The notes beneath the pieces were generated by a model, which was given only the letters and a program-made list of their open reading frames with translations, did no database searches and was not told the DNA's origin. From Leptasterias polaris (lineage: Eukaryota; Echinodermata; Asteroidea; Forcipulatida; Asteriidae), in assembly GCA_037783415.1 (NCBI GenBank), contig JAZGTN010000036.1, forward strand, positions 10,001-74,000: DNA of 64,000 nucleotides, read 5' to 3'. Position 1 is the first letter of the stretch, and each line of letters starts with the position of its first letter. Positions 1-11,143 of this stretch are shown here, in pieces. A program made the translations under genes and the position numbers.

Positions 1-1125
1 TTTTAACTGAATTTCAGCAAAGATCACTAATTGTTGCTTTTGTCAATGAAGTTGGTCTTTAACATAAAGGGATAAAATTTCTTTAGGGGGGGTCGAGTTG
101 AGTCAAGCGCATAGCTACCGGTTTACGTAGTCTTTATTGAAAATGGCACCAATACAAATCACCTAATTAACTTCTATATTGGGCAGGAATAATTCCATGA
201 AAAAAAGAATTGTTCTAAGAGTAATAAGCTGTGTAAGTCTCGCGCTTATTCGAACTTGAGACCCGTTGGGAGGTGCCCAAGTTTGTTTATAGCGCGTGTG
301 AAAGCAATGAGTACGTGCGTGGGTCCAAAAGGTTCAACTACGCGCGAGACTTTCACTGTCTTAAGATACCCATCGCACAACGCACAGCGCACTAATTACC
401 TGCTTTTCTCCTGTCCGCCATTTTGGGAGTTAAAATGTGCACAAAAGGAATGGTACATGTGCATACACACCTATGAACAATTACCATTTCCGCCTTTTTG
501 GGGAGTCCATTCCCAGCCTCGCTACCATGGGCAGCGCGCCGTAACGCCCGCTAACTCCGCGTACGTCTCTAACCCCTGGAAGGGAAACACTAAAAATCAA
601 CGCTGATTGACTCACCCAAAGTGACTGTTATGCGTGTACGCTTGTTAAAAACTTTCGATCGGCCCTAGGCGGCACTTGTCGGGCGCTTAGTACGCGCGTG
701 TAAAAATGCACGTATTTCGACGCAATACATTTCAAATGAATCATGTTTTTATATGGGCACCCTAAACTGGGCACCCTAAACTGCATATCACAAGATTGAA
801 AAAGAATGGGAGGGGGCCAGTTGCTCTATGACTTGTGCGTCCTTTGACAGCGCGCTCTGCGTAGTCTCTTACACAGAATGGATCAACCACAGGACTAATT
901 AAAATATCCCTTATATTTGGATATTTCAAAGTCACACTTCCAGGGGGATATGATCGAGCGATGCATTCTGGGAAGGAAAACAACATGGTGCGGCGAGATC
1001 GTACACCCCTGGGAACGAGGTTGAGTCCATTCCTTTTGTGCACGTTTTGACTCCAAAAATGGCAGATAGGAGACGCGCGTGTATGCGCGCTGCGCGTTGT
1101 GCAATGGTCCATTGTTTTTTGTAAA
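1..1125. other. No gene seen; CpG-containing repeat DNA
   Basis: No reading frame here has a recognisable family signature. The stretch carries scattered copies of a motif containing GTGCACAAAAGGAATGG (about 430-455, and in reverse at about 1025-1050), a short tandem duplication of GGGCACCCTAAACT near 757-785, and many CGCG steps. It looks like decayed repetitive DNA related to the foldback at 1126-1203. Confidence 0.5.
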
Positions 1126-1203
1126 AACGTGCACAAAAGGATGGTATTACGTGTTTACGCACAATGCGCTTGTAAACACGTGTACCATTCTTTTGTGCAC
1201 GTT
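1126..1203. repeat. Foldback inverted repeat
   Basis: Two arms of about 32-33 bases (1126-1158 and 1172-1203) are near-perfect reverse complements around a 13-base loop. Each arm contains AACGTGCACAAAAG followed by a GGTA and ACGTGTTTAC block. Single-arm relatives occur near 430-470 and 1020-1050, so this is a dispersed foldback or MITE-like family, not one local hairpin. No coding potential is implied. The overlapping minus-strand open frames carry no known motif. Confidence 0.6.
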
Positions 1204-2107
1204 TTGACCCCCAAAATGACGCGCGTGTAGATGATGACGCCATATGCAATGGGTCTATAGACTTTGCAAGTCTCGCTTCTATCGGATCGAGAAAACACGT
1301 CAGGCGATGAAAAAATCTGACCAACAAAAACAATCAATGAGTTTTAGCTTTCATAATTAATACACAAATCATAGTTTTTGTTGAAACAAACTAAAAACTC
1401 TGGGACAAAGGATGCTTATTTAACTTTTTAGGAATCCCTTTTGTAAATCCACGCCTGAGTACATGCAACCACTAAAAGCAGGTTTAAACACAGACGCGCG
1501 ATGATGGAGAGATCAATGGAGATCAACCGTCAGGATGTACCCCTGTGGGTGCACCATACTAAAAGGGACAAATATTCGTGCGCCAAGCTCATTAACGTTT
1601 TAGGGGTCATGCAATTAATAGATAGTTTAATTATACGAATCTATCACAACCTGGGGGTTTTGCGTTTCAACTTTTGGGGTGACTATTTTTAGGCGTTTAA
1701 GTTGGCCCTATTTTACATGGCAAAATGGAGGATTGCTTCACGAAAACTGGCAGCAAGTCGGTTTGGGAAAAAGTTCATTTTCTGGGGTCGCTAGATAAAA
1801 TTCAAAACGACTGAATTGCCAAAAATGGGAAAGAATTCTGAAGTTTAGTTGTCCGAAAATATGTCTGATTGGTTTTCAAGAGGCTGAGAGACTTACACAA
1901 TTTTTGAGTATTTTTGAATACAGCATTTAGCATTGGATCCTATGGGAGATTATTTAGAGTGGTGCGCCCCCCTGTGAAACTACCCGATAAGTCTGCCGCC
2001 ACCAAGCGGTGCTGTCCACCATGTGCAAATCAACTCGTTTCCACAATCTCGTTCCCCGTGGGGGCCGGCCCACGTCAATACTCCGTGCTTGGAAAAAAGG
2101 ACGCACG

Positions 2108-3101
2108 TAATTCTGAAAAAAATTTCCACGGGAAAACGAAATTCTGAAATATATTTCCACGGGAAAACGAAATTCTGAAAAATATTTCCACGGGAAAACG
2201 AAATTCTTATAAATATTTCCACGGGAAAACGAAATTCTGAAAATTATTTCCACGGGAAAACGAAATTCTGAAATATATTTCCACGGGAAAACGAAATTCT
2301 GAAATATATTTCCACGGGAAAACGAAATTCTGAAATATATTTCCACGGGAAAACGAAATTCTGATAAATATTTCCACGGGAAAACGAAATTCTGAAATAT
2401 ATTTCCACGGGAAAACGAAATTCTGAAATATATTTCCACGGGAAAACGAAATTCTGAAATATATTTCCACGGGAAAACGAAATTCTGAAATATATTTCCA
2501 CGGGAAAACGAAATTCTGAAAAATATTTCCACGGGAAAACGAAATTCTGATAAATATTTCCACGGGAAAACGAAATTCTGAAATATATTTCCACGGGAAA
2601 ACGAAATTCTGAAATATATTTCCACGGGAAAACGAAATTCTGAAATATATTTCCACGGGAAAACGAAATTCTGAAATATATTTCCACGGGAAAACGAAAT
2701 TCTGAAATATATTTCCACGGGAAAACGAAATTCTGATAAATATTTCCACGGGAAAACGAAATTCTGAAATATATTTCCACGGGAAAACGAAATTCTGAAA
2801 TATATTTCCACGGGAAAACGAAATTCTGAAATATATTTCCACGGGAAAACGAAATTCTGAAATATATTTCCACGGGAAAACGAAATTCTGAAAAATATTT
2901 CCACAGGAAAACGAAATTCTGATAAATATTTCCACGGGAAAACGAAATTCTTAAATATATTTCCACGGGAAAACGAAATTCTGAAATATATTTCCACGGG
3001 AAAACGAAATTCTGAAATATATTTCCACGGGAAAACGAAATTCTGAAAATTATTTCCACGAGAAAACGAAATTCTGAAAATTATTTCCGCGAGAAAACGA
3101 A
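2108..3101. repeat. 31-bp minisatellite, about 32 copies, with higher-order structure
   Basis: The unit has a constant part (TTTCCACGGGAAAACGAAAT) and a variable 7-base linker, total 31 bp. About 32 copies are present. The linker variant GATAAAT recurs at 2363, 2549, 2735 and 2921, exactly 186 bp (six units) apart. The variant GAAAAAT at 2518 and 2890 is 372 bp (twelve units) apart. The unit contains no stop codon in any minus-strand frame, which produces long artefactual open frames of VFPWKY/EFRFPVEI type. The last units degenerate (CCACGAG, CCGCGAG). I infer unequal exchange in blocks of six, not a protein gene. Confidence 0.95.
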
Positions 3102-4150
3102 AAAAAAATTATTGGCATGTCACCTCCCGGGCTCCGTACATGTGCATTTATGTGCGTGAGAATTTGCTCAGTATAAGTAAACCGTGGACTTTTCCCTGAT
3201 CGATCCTCGACGACAGAGAGGCGCGCGCGCGAGAGCACATCACACAACAATTGCGCATGCGTAAATACCTCTTGCAAAGGGTAGCCTCTAGAGGGGGCTA
3301 TCGAAACTCATTATTCATTATTCCGTGGATTTGTCACCCGCTCGTGTGGTGTTCTCCTCGTGTGTTTGCCGCATCAGTATCAAATTGTGGACCACCGTTA
3401 GATTGACAAATGACTGCAACAGCGCCCTCAATGATATGTTTTTATTGCAAAAATAGTATTATTTCAACCGGGGACGTCCCCGCTTCCGATGCGTCCCCGA
3501 TTTGAAGGTGTGTATTCTTACGACTGTCCCCGGTTGCCGGCAAACACAAACGCAGAACAAATTACACAGGTTGTGTAAAATTTTACAAATTTGCAATGTT
3601 GTATACGAACCTCATAATTGTTCGGTAAAGTTTTACATAATGCAGGTTTGGTAAAGGTTTTCATAATAATTTTGTAAATTTTTACCTCAAAAATCAGTAA
3701 AGAATTTTACCTCTTTTCTATGTAAACGTGAATTAAGTAAATTTTACTGAATTAATTGATAACAAAAAACTTAATTTTTGTGTAGAATACCAGACTTTTA
3801 CCCTTTTAAATTGTTATTCCTTACCGTTTAACCTTGTAAACTGTTACTAAATTATTTGGTTATCATAAATTAATTACTTATTTATTAAATAAAAAAATAG
3901 TGTTATTAAAATAAAATTACTGCACACAATTTGTATTCTTTCAAAAACGTGTCTTTGTTTTATTAACAAAATGAGAACACAAGTACAAGTATAACAATTC
4001 GGAACACTTATAAACATAACAAATAAATAAAAGGGACACTTATATAACATAGAAAATAAATAAAAGGGTCATCAAAAGTTATATATAAGAAAATAAATAA
4101 AAGGGTCATCAAAAGATATATATTTTAAATCTACAGTAATTCAAAAACGA
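3102..4150. other. No gene seen; AT-rich spacer
   Basis: The first 200 bases after the minisatellite are GC-richer (GCGCGCGCGC run near 3220). From about 3560 the DNA becomes strongly AT-rich with no frame that resembles a protein family. No RNA gene or promoter is recognisable. Confidence 0.5.
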
Positions 4151-5330
4151 TTATATAAATGTTGGCTAAGTTAAGGTTCAGAATCTTTGTTTTGATAACT
4201 GGATAGAATTGTAAGATCAAAGGGGTCAACAAAAAATTATAGCAAACATATTTTAAAACCTTCCTTAACAACAAATTAAAACCAACAATGCTTTTTGACA
4301 ATTTCATGAAGGACTTAAACAAGTTTTAGGTCCTATAAGGGAGTTTTGTCAAGCTTGCTAAGATAATAAGCTTGATAAGAGGTTTAGATCTTACGGGAGC
4401 AGAGAGATCGGAAATCTTAGATTGCAGTGCTCTCTTGCAACAGAATTTCTGATTGGAACTAAATATGTCTGATTTTAACTTAAAAGTTTAAAAGTTGAGA
4501 ATCACTGGTTTTATAACTGATGGTAAGAATTTTAAGATCAACAGGGTCAACGATAATTTCGAGGAAACTTTAAAACACAATTCACATAAGTTTTAGGTTC
4601 TAAGGAATTTTGTCAAGCTTTTGTTTACATAAGAGGTTTAGATCTTACTGGGCTCTTGAAACACAATTTCTGATTGGAACTAAACATGTCTGATATAAAA
4701 TAAAAATTGTTAGCTTTCGGCTTAAATAAGGCTGATAATCACTGGTTTGATAACTGGTGGTTAGAATTTTTAGATCAACATGATCAACAGGGTCAAAGAT
4801 AATTCTTAGGAAACCTAACGAACAAATTCTTAGAAGTTTTACTTTCTAAGGAAGTTTTGTCAAGCTTGTCTTCACATAAGAGGTTTAGATCTTACTGGAG
4901 CCGAATGCTCAGAAATCTCTGATTGCAGTGCTCTCTTGAAACACAATTTCTGATTGGAACTAAATATGTCTTATTTGAACTATAAATTGCTAAGATAAGG
5001 TTGAGAAACACTGGTTTGATAACTGATGGTTAGAATTTTAAGATCAACAGGGTCAACGATAATTCTTTGGAAACTTAATAAAAAAAAATCACAGAAGTTT
5101 TAGGTTCAAATGAAGTTTTGTCAAGCTTGTGTTTACATAAGAGGTTTAGATCTTACTGGAGCAAAATTTCCAGTGCTCTCTTGAAACACACATTCTGATT
5201 TGAAGTAAAACTGTCTGATTTGAAATAAAATTGTAAACATTTGGCTTAGATAAGGTTGATAATTGGTTAGAATTTTAAGATCAACATGATCAACAAGTAC
5301 GCTTCCCCCCCCCAAAAAAAAACTTTCACA
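4150..5330. repeat. Degenerate tandem repeat, unit about 250-260 bp, about 4 copies
   Basis: The block GAGGTTTAGATCTTA recurs at about 4379, 4633, 4880 and 5141 (spacings 254, 247, 261). Each copy also carries TTTTGTCAAGCTTG, TTTCTGATTGGAACTAAA and a TTTTAAGATCAACAGGGTCAA block in the same order. A partial copy begins near 4160. Indels between copies are frequent, so the array is old. There is no coding signal. Confidence 0.8.
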
Positions 5331-5359
5331 TTTGCCCCTCCAAAAAACACATAAATCCT

Positions 5360-5386
5360 GGTTACGGGCCTGGCAGGCCCGTAACC
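5360..5386. repeat. Perfect 12-bp stem hairpin
   Basis: GGTTACGGGCCT and AGGCCCGTAACC form a perfect inverted repeat around GGC. It sits between two similar C-rich/A-rich blocks (about 5305-5342 and 5408-5448), each followed or preceded by TTTCACATTTGCCC-like sequence. The arrangement looks like the centre of a small foldback element. Confidence 0.6.
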
Positions 5387-5638
5387 AAGGGGGGAGGCTG
5401 GGGGCGAAACCTTTCACATTCGCCCACCCCCCCCCAAAAAAAACCCATGTAAATATGCACAAAGTATATTACAGTTACAATCAACCTTGTTTGAACTTTG
5501 CCATTGGCAAATTTCACAAACTACAAAGCCAAAGGTTTCAAAATGTTGTTCCCATTTTACTTAAATTTTAAATCCTTGTTGTTAGAACTTGAACCTGTTT
5601 GTTTAGATTTATCTATGTAAAGGTATTTTGTAACTTAC

Positions 5639-8600
5639 ACATTGGAAGTCTATGAATGCTTCTGAAGCCTCTTTAACACTGATACGGCCACCTTTCCCTT
5701 TCCTTCTTCCAGTAAACAGGAGGGGAAGAATGAAAACTGCCAAGTTCTTTTTCTCTTCTGGAAAGCAAGTGTACAACATTGAGAAAAACATATTAAAAGT
5801 AAATTAACTGTTCAGGTAACCAAATGTTTTAACACAAATATTAAGTGCATACATAAAAGATGCAACTTTCTCATTGACTTTATCAACCTCAAGTTAAGAC
5901 ACTCTGTATGTAAACTCAAAACTATTATTGTGCTTGTAAAAAAGGTCATATAAAGTCATCTAGAGGATTTGTACCTGCAGTCAGGTTCTCCAAACTGATG
6001 CCTTCCTCCAACACCATGGACTCCCATGATGGCAATACTTTGGGGCAGTAACCAATCAGATTTTCACTCGTTTTGGTCCATTTGGAGTAGAGGTTGTTTT
6101 CAGCATCAGGATGCAGCAACTCAAAATCTTGTTCTATCTATACATCATAAAATGTTTGAAAATTAGAATAATTAAAACAAAAGAATTAGTGTTGCAAACT
6201 GCTTACCAACCAAAATGAAACCTATGAAAGAAATGCTTAATGGCCTCACACTTAAACCCCAGCAAAGTCTTTCTCAATGAGCCTCTGCTTAGCTCAAAAC
6301 AGGGAGCCATTAAGCATTTTTGTGAAGTTGAAAATTATTACTCTTTAAAGGATGCTAATGCTATGAGGCACATCTAAGTACTAACCTACAAAATCATTTG
6401 TACTTAGGATGGTAAACTTTTTACAAAAAGTCCCCCCCCCCCCCCCCCCCACACACACACACAGAGAAAAACAAAAGCACACACTAACCATTCCTGGATC
6501 TATCAAGCGTTGAAATTCTTTAAGGATGTCTGTCAGTGTTTCTCTCATGTACTGCTTGACCTTTGCAGAGTCATCCTGGCAAGTGTTAGCTTTCATCCAC
6601 TCAATTTGATCTGCTGGTTCTGCAACATCTATTTAAAATAAAAGAGCAATAGACTAATACAAATATGCAAACCTAATAGTATACTATTTCTAGCACAATG
6701 TGCATGATCCCTGGCCAAATAGTTGTTAACAGGTTTTTGCTTCTGTCCATGAACTTAAGGACATTCACAAACTGATGGACCAAGCAGAGCACATGAGAGG
6801 AGCAGTTTTGTTGTTCAAAAAATTCACAAATCTTTTTGTTATTTGTAAGAATCAATATTTGTATACTTTACATTGCTTTTTTGCAGATAGTTCACTGTCT
6901 GTTGAGGCTTCTCGTTGCCTCTTTCTGGGTCGCGATGTCTCTCCCTCCTTATGCACACTGCTAATTCTCCGTAGGTAGCACAGCCGGTCCTCGATAGCCC
7001 CACAAGCTGGAAAATGAGATGCTCCTCGGCAGTAAAAACTTTCCTGTTTGTAGTAACATGATTAAAAGAAAGAAAACAATTACACAAACTATATTTCTTT
7101 TTCCTTTTTAACAAAAGTTGCAGTCGGTTTCTTTGTAAGGGTGCCCTTTAACCTTAAAACACATTTGATGGGACACATCCCCTTAACTTTTTTCCATTTA
7201 ATCGTCAATTTACTGTGCCCCATACAGTGTGTTGAAATACTTGAAGCCATTCACAATAAAAAAAACAAAAAAAACAAGGGAGTTTGATTCAACAAGAAAG
7301 TTATACTCACATATCCAGTGAGGCCTTGTGGGTCTTTAAGAAATGGAAATTCCACTATAATTTGCTTTGCCAATTCTGCCTTCACAAAAGAAGAGGGTCT
7401 ATAAGAAAACAATTTATTTCGGTTAATTCGTTATCATAGCACCTTAATTTGGATTAAGTGTTAGGATGAATGATTGGTTAATTGGATTGCAGATTTGCAC
7501 TAGGTTTAATATACTTGCCACCAACCTCATAAAATACTGCTCCCTTAGCAACTAGAAGATAGTAAATTTTTTACTAAAACAAACCTACAGTACTGTACAT
7601 GCTACAAACAGTAAGCTCAACACTACATAGTAGTAGGATTTCAGTTGTAGTTCTATCGATTTAAAACAATTAAAAGAATCGCTGTGTGAGGTGACACAAA
7701 AACTGGCTCAAGGATTGTAATTTTTGATGAAACAAGGTCTTGACTGTTGGTCCCATACATTACAAGGGTGATGTATTTGTTGTACTGATTAACAATACAA
7801 GTTGTTTGGTGTTGAAGAGAAATCTCCACCATGTCCATTACAATTTCTAAATATTATAGAATTTACCAAAAATGACAAAAACAAGTTTTTCTACATATTT
7901 CTGAACATCAGGTCCTCAACCCCACCCCCCCCCCGCAAAAAAAGTTTATTTCTATGAAACCGTACTAAAATCAGTGAATACTAATATCATTTTAAGGATT
8001 TTAAACTTACTTGTTTCCATAGTGTTGCACAAGATGGGTACATAGTTTGTGCACCATCATCTTCTTGTCCAATTTTGAAACACATCTGTTGCTGTTGATG
8101 CGTGCAACAAGTTTGAGCCCAGCTGGGTCACTTTTGAGGATGTGACCAACATCCTAGGTTAAAAAGAACATACATGTGAAAAGCATTGCTACAAAGTGTT
8201 AAAATATAAGTCATCAGAAAAAGAATTTAAAAAAAAAAAAAAAAATAAATAAAAAACCTACCCCAAACCAGTATTGATCACCCCATGATAACATGACTTT
8301 TTCAACAGTTTAATACCATTTCATTAGCCCTTTTGTTTGGTGTATGGCACATGTATGTATATCAAACAAAAATTAAATACAAGCACTTTCTTTAAACAAA
8401 ATAAAAATGGAAACTTACAAACATTTGCTGTGGTGCTGGTTTGGCTTCATTTGCATATTGAGTGGTGCTGCTTGTCATCTTTGTTTCTGTTTCATCAGTC
8501 GAATTGTACTCCTGTGTAGATAGGCTCAAAGAAGGGGAAGGACTGTTAATGGGGCTAGGAGTTTCTGGAATAATTAGGGTGCTTGATGTTGAAGTGGTAC

Positions 8601-8694
8601 TCAACATGGTGTCAATCTCTGAAGAAGAGGACATGCTGTCCATCAATTGCTCAGCTGATATATCTCCAAATGTCATTGAAATGGGTGAAGCATA
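5639..8694 (-). CDS. Seven downstream exons of a SAM-domain family gene (uncharacterised, multi-copy)
   Basis: Seven exons on the minus strand join in one open phase with GT..AG introns: 8694-8419, 8153-8011, 7398-7311, 7043-6872, 6628-6489, 6137-5975 and 5757-5639 (1101 bases, 367 codons, no stop). Recognisable blocks include VKAELAKQIIVEFPFL (exon 3), DRLCYLRRIS (exon 4), IEQDFELLHPD and NNLYSKW (exon 6), and LAVFILPLLF plus RKGKGGRISVKEA (exon 7). I recognise these from large families of uncharacterised proteins, often with an N-terminal SAM domain, in fish, cnidarians and echinoderms. Function is unknown. The last listed exon ends in phase 0 with a GTAAGT donor, and no following exon was found before the left edge. 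The first listed exon also starts in phase 0 and matches the SAM exon at 18468. The exon 4 donor (GTAAAG) is weak. Whether this is a host gene or a passenger of a mobile element is open. Confidence 0.72.
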
Positions 8695-8834
8695 CTGCAA
8701 AATAAAAAAACATGAATACAAAATTAAAGGAAGATGAACAGCAAACTGTAAATTTCATACATATGATAATACCCGAAAGCAACCCTTTCATACATGTACA
8801 TGCTATTTTACAATTTTGTATTCACTTATTTAAT

Positions 8835-8841
8835 TGTTTCT

Positions 8842-8885
<44 letters not shown>

Positions 8886-8956
8886 TTTGTTTATTTATTT
8901 CTTTATTTCTTTCTTCTTCTTTTTTTATTTATTTATTTATTTTATTATTATTATTA
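8835..8956. repeat. (TTTA)n microsatellite
   Basis: An imperfect TTTA tetranucleotide run changes to TTTC/TTCT and then ATT repeats before a G9 run. The open frame across it is low-complexity and not a gene. Confidence 0.85.
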
Positions 8957-9058
8957 ACAACATTTTGGGGGGGGGCTTACACCACTTTCTACTAATAGTA
9001 TTGCATTCGTTAAGACATTTGGAACAACACTTACTCTACCTATAGGCCAACACTATCT

Positions 9059-9884
9059 TCAGGCTAATTTGAAACGGGTAGCAATAAACAAAACTGGATT
9101 TGTCACATCATAGCACTTCACTGAATGGTGAGGCTTATGGTCCAATAAGTTTTCTGGTGCTATGACAAAAACAAGATGATTGTTGTCTTTTACAGCATAT
9201 GCACTGTAATGTTGGTGGAAGTACAAGGTGGTCCATAGTTTGACAATTAGTTTGATGCAGCCATCAACAACCACCATCTGCTCAAGTGTGGATCATCATC
9301 CCAACTCATAAGAACTTTGACATTTGTTCTGTAGGAATAACCATTGATATTGGCATTACTGACAACTGTTATGTCGGTATCTGGAGGGCAATGAAGTGCC
9401 CCACAGACTTCATCAGCATTCTCAAGTGCTGAAGCCTTCACTACCATTTGGTTTCCAAGTTCCACAGACCAACTGTCAAGACCTTGTTTCATCAAAAAAT
9501 CAAACCCTTGAGCCAGCTGGTGCCTGTCTGCCAGAGTCTTTGATATATTAATGAAGTTGTTAGTAGATTTTGCCCATTTTTTCAGCTGCTTATGTTTTGC
9601 CTCCATTCTCATTACTGAGTACTGAGTAAGGGGACCTAGATGTCTGATTGCGTTTGGGTAGTGTATACAGTTATGTTGCTTGGGTGTCAGGTTCCTTTCT
9701 GGAAATAGTTTCAAGAACAGGGAATGGTGATCTTCAATTTTTGATTTCAGGAAGAAGGTACCCATTTGGCTGATTTTTGGAGCATTTACAAGCTTGAAAA
9801 TTTCCAAAATTTGTAGCAGCAGGTCCCAGTACTTGGAGTCTTCATCTATTTTGTCACCAATCAAAAGGGGAAAATAGAGCATTA
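9059..9884 (-). pseudogene. Tnp2/CACTA-like transposase gene, 3' part
   Basis: Minus-strand coding runs from the insertion point at 9884 to a stop at 9059. It includes PLLIGDKIDEDSKYW, then HYPNAIRHLGPLTQYS, MRMEAKHKQLKKWA and ISKTLADRHQ, the signature C-terminal half of animal Tnp2-like proteins. It ends with a FHQHYSAYAV block and LFIATRFKLA. A one-base frameshift near 9281-9290 separates the last 70 codons from the rest. The 5' part of the same gene is at 16420-18083, beyond the Academ-like insertion. Removing that insertion with one TTA copy rejoins the two halves in frame. The gene is therefore doubly broken, by insertion and by frameshifts. Confidence 0.78.
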
Positions 9885-10337
9885 TAGTCAAGGCGAGGGG
9901 GGGAAAAATTGCTCAGATTGTGATAAAAGCATGAAACTTTGCACAAAGGTTCAACACAACATTCTAAACATTTTCAGGGGTGGAGCCAATCTGAAATGTA
10001 TGTAGCATAGCAACAGTTGCTAGGTTACATATTATCCTTAGCAACCATCACAAAACAAGCCTGCAAACCAATTTTACTTATCAATTGCAACATAATTTAT
10101 TATATAGAGCTTTACCTGTCACATTAGCATCATTCTGGGGCAATTGTCAATTGCAACAGGCTTAAATTGGTTGCTAGGCAACATATTTTCCTTAGCAACC
10201 ATCAAACAGGATGTCTGCATACCATTTTTTCAAAACAATCTTATTGTATTTTAAAATCTTAAAATTCACCCCCTTATGTTAACATAGCTCTGGAGCAGAA
10301 GACTTTATAACCTTTTGTATGCAACATATTTCCCATG

Positions 10338-10463
10338 TGGGGGGGGGGGGGGGCAGGCTCACCTGAGTAAATGTATTATTTTAACAGTGTATTACAGTGT
10401 ATTACTTTAACGGTGTATTACAGTGTATTACTTTAACAGTGTATTACAGTGTATTACTTTAAT
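10338..10463. repeat. Poly-G run and 26-bp tandem repeat
   Basis: A G-run of about 15 bases (10338-10353) is followed by a little over three copies of a 26-bp unit built from AGTGTATTAC and TTTAAC (10380-10463). Both lie in the 5' non-coding part of the Academ-like element. Confidence 0.8.
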
Positions 10464-11143
10464 AGTAATACTTTTCTTAGAGGCTGGGTGATCACATGTA
10501 CAGTGAATGTATGTGTGGAGCAGACAGTATGAGTTGTAGGCCAGGCTAGGCGTAGTCAGATGTTATTTTTACACAAAGCTCCACAGACACAACGCTTAGC
10601 AGTCGTAAGTCTTCCTTTTATTCATAAATCATATTTTACATGTGCTAAGATTTCTCTAACTAAATATTTGTTACATTTCCAAACACTTTGAGATCTATTA
10701 TTGTTGGTGTCATGTAATTAATGACTGCTGTTTAGGCCTCCAATATTTACTAAAGATATGATGTACCAGTTGCAAGATAATGTATGTTAACTACTGTTTT
10801 CTTATGGCACATAATAATTGTTTTTTGTTCATGTGTGGTTGTTTGATACTAAACCTAGATCCCTTGAGCCATATAACAGTCAGTGTACCCTGTTTCTTGT
10901 ATGGTGTGGGACAGTGTCTAATGATTAGGAGAACGAAAATTATGTATTTCCCCCTCCCCTATTGTTGCCCATTTGAAGAGAACAATAATAACAAACAGTG
11001 AATGTATACTCATGTTGATTACTTACTCAATCATATCTCTGTTTTTTGTTTTGCTTATTTTGTAAGCAGATTATATCGCTTCTATTTGGTGGTGGAAGAT
11101 GTGGTAATGGTAAACTACTAAACCAACCCCTGCATGCTTCAAA

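Noticed and set aside
1954..3059. Three long minus-strand open frames (240-347 codons) of repeating VFPWKYISEFRFPVEI text
   Set aside because: They are the three frames of a stop-free 31-bp minisatellite. There is no start context, domain or codon bias.
2108..3101. CRISPR-like array
   Set aside because: The repeat has no unique spacers. The variable part is a 7-base linker with few variants, and the genome is eukaryotic.
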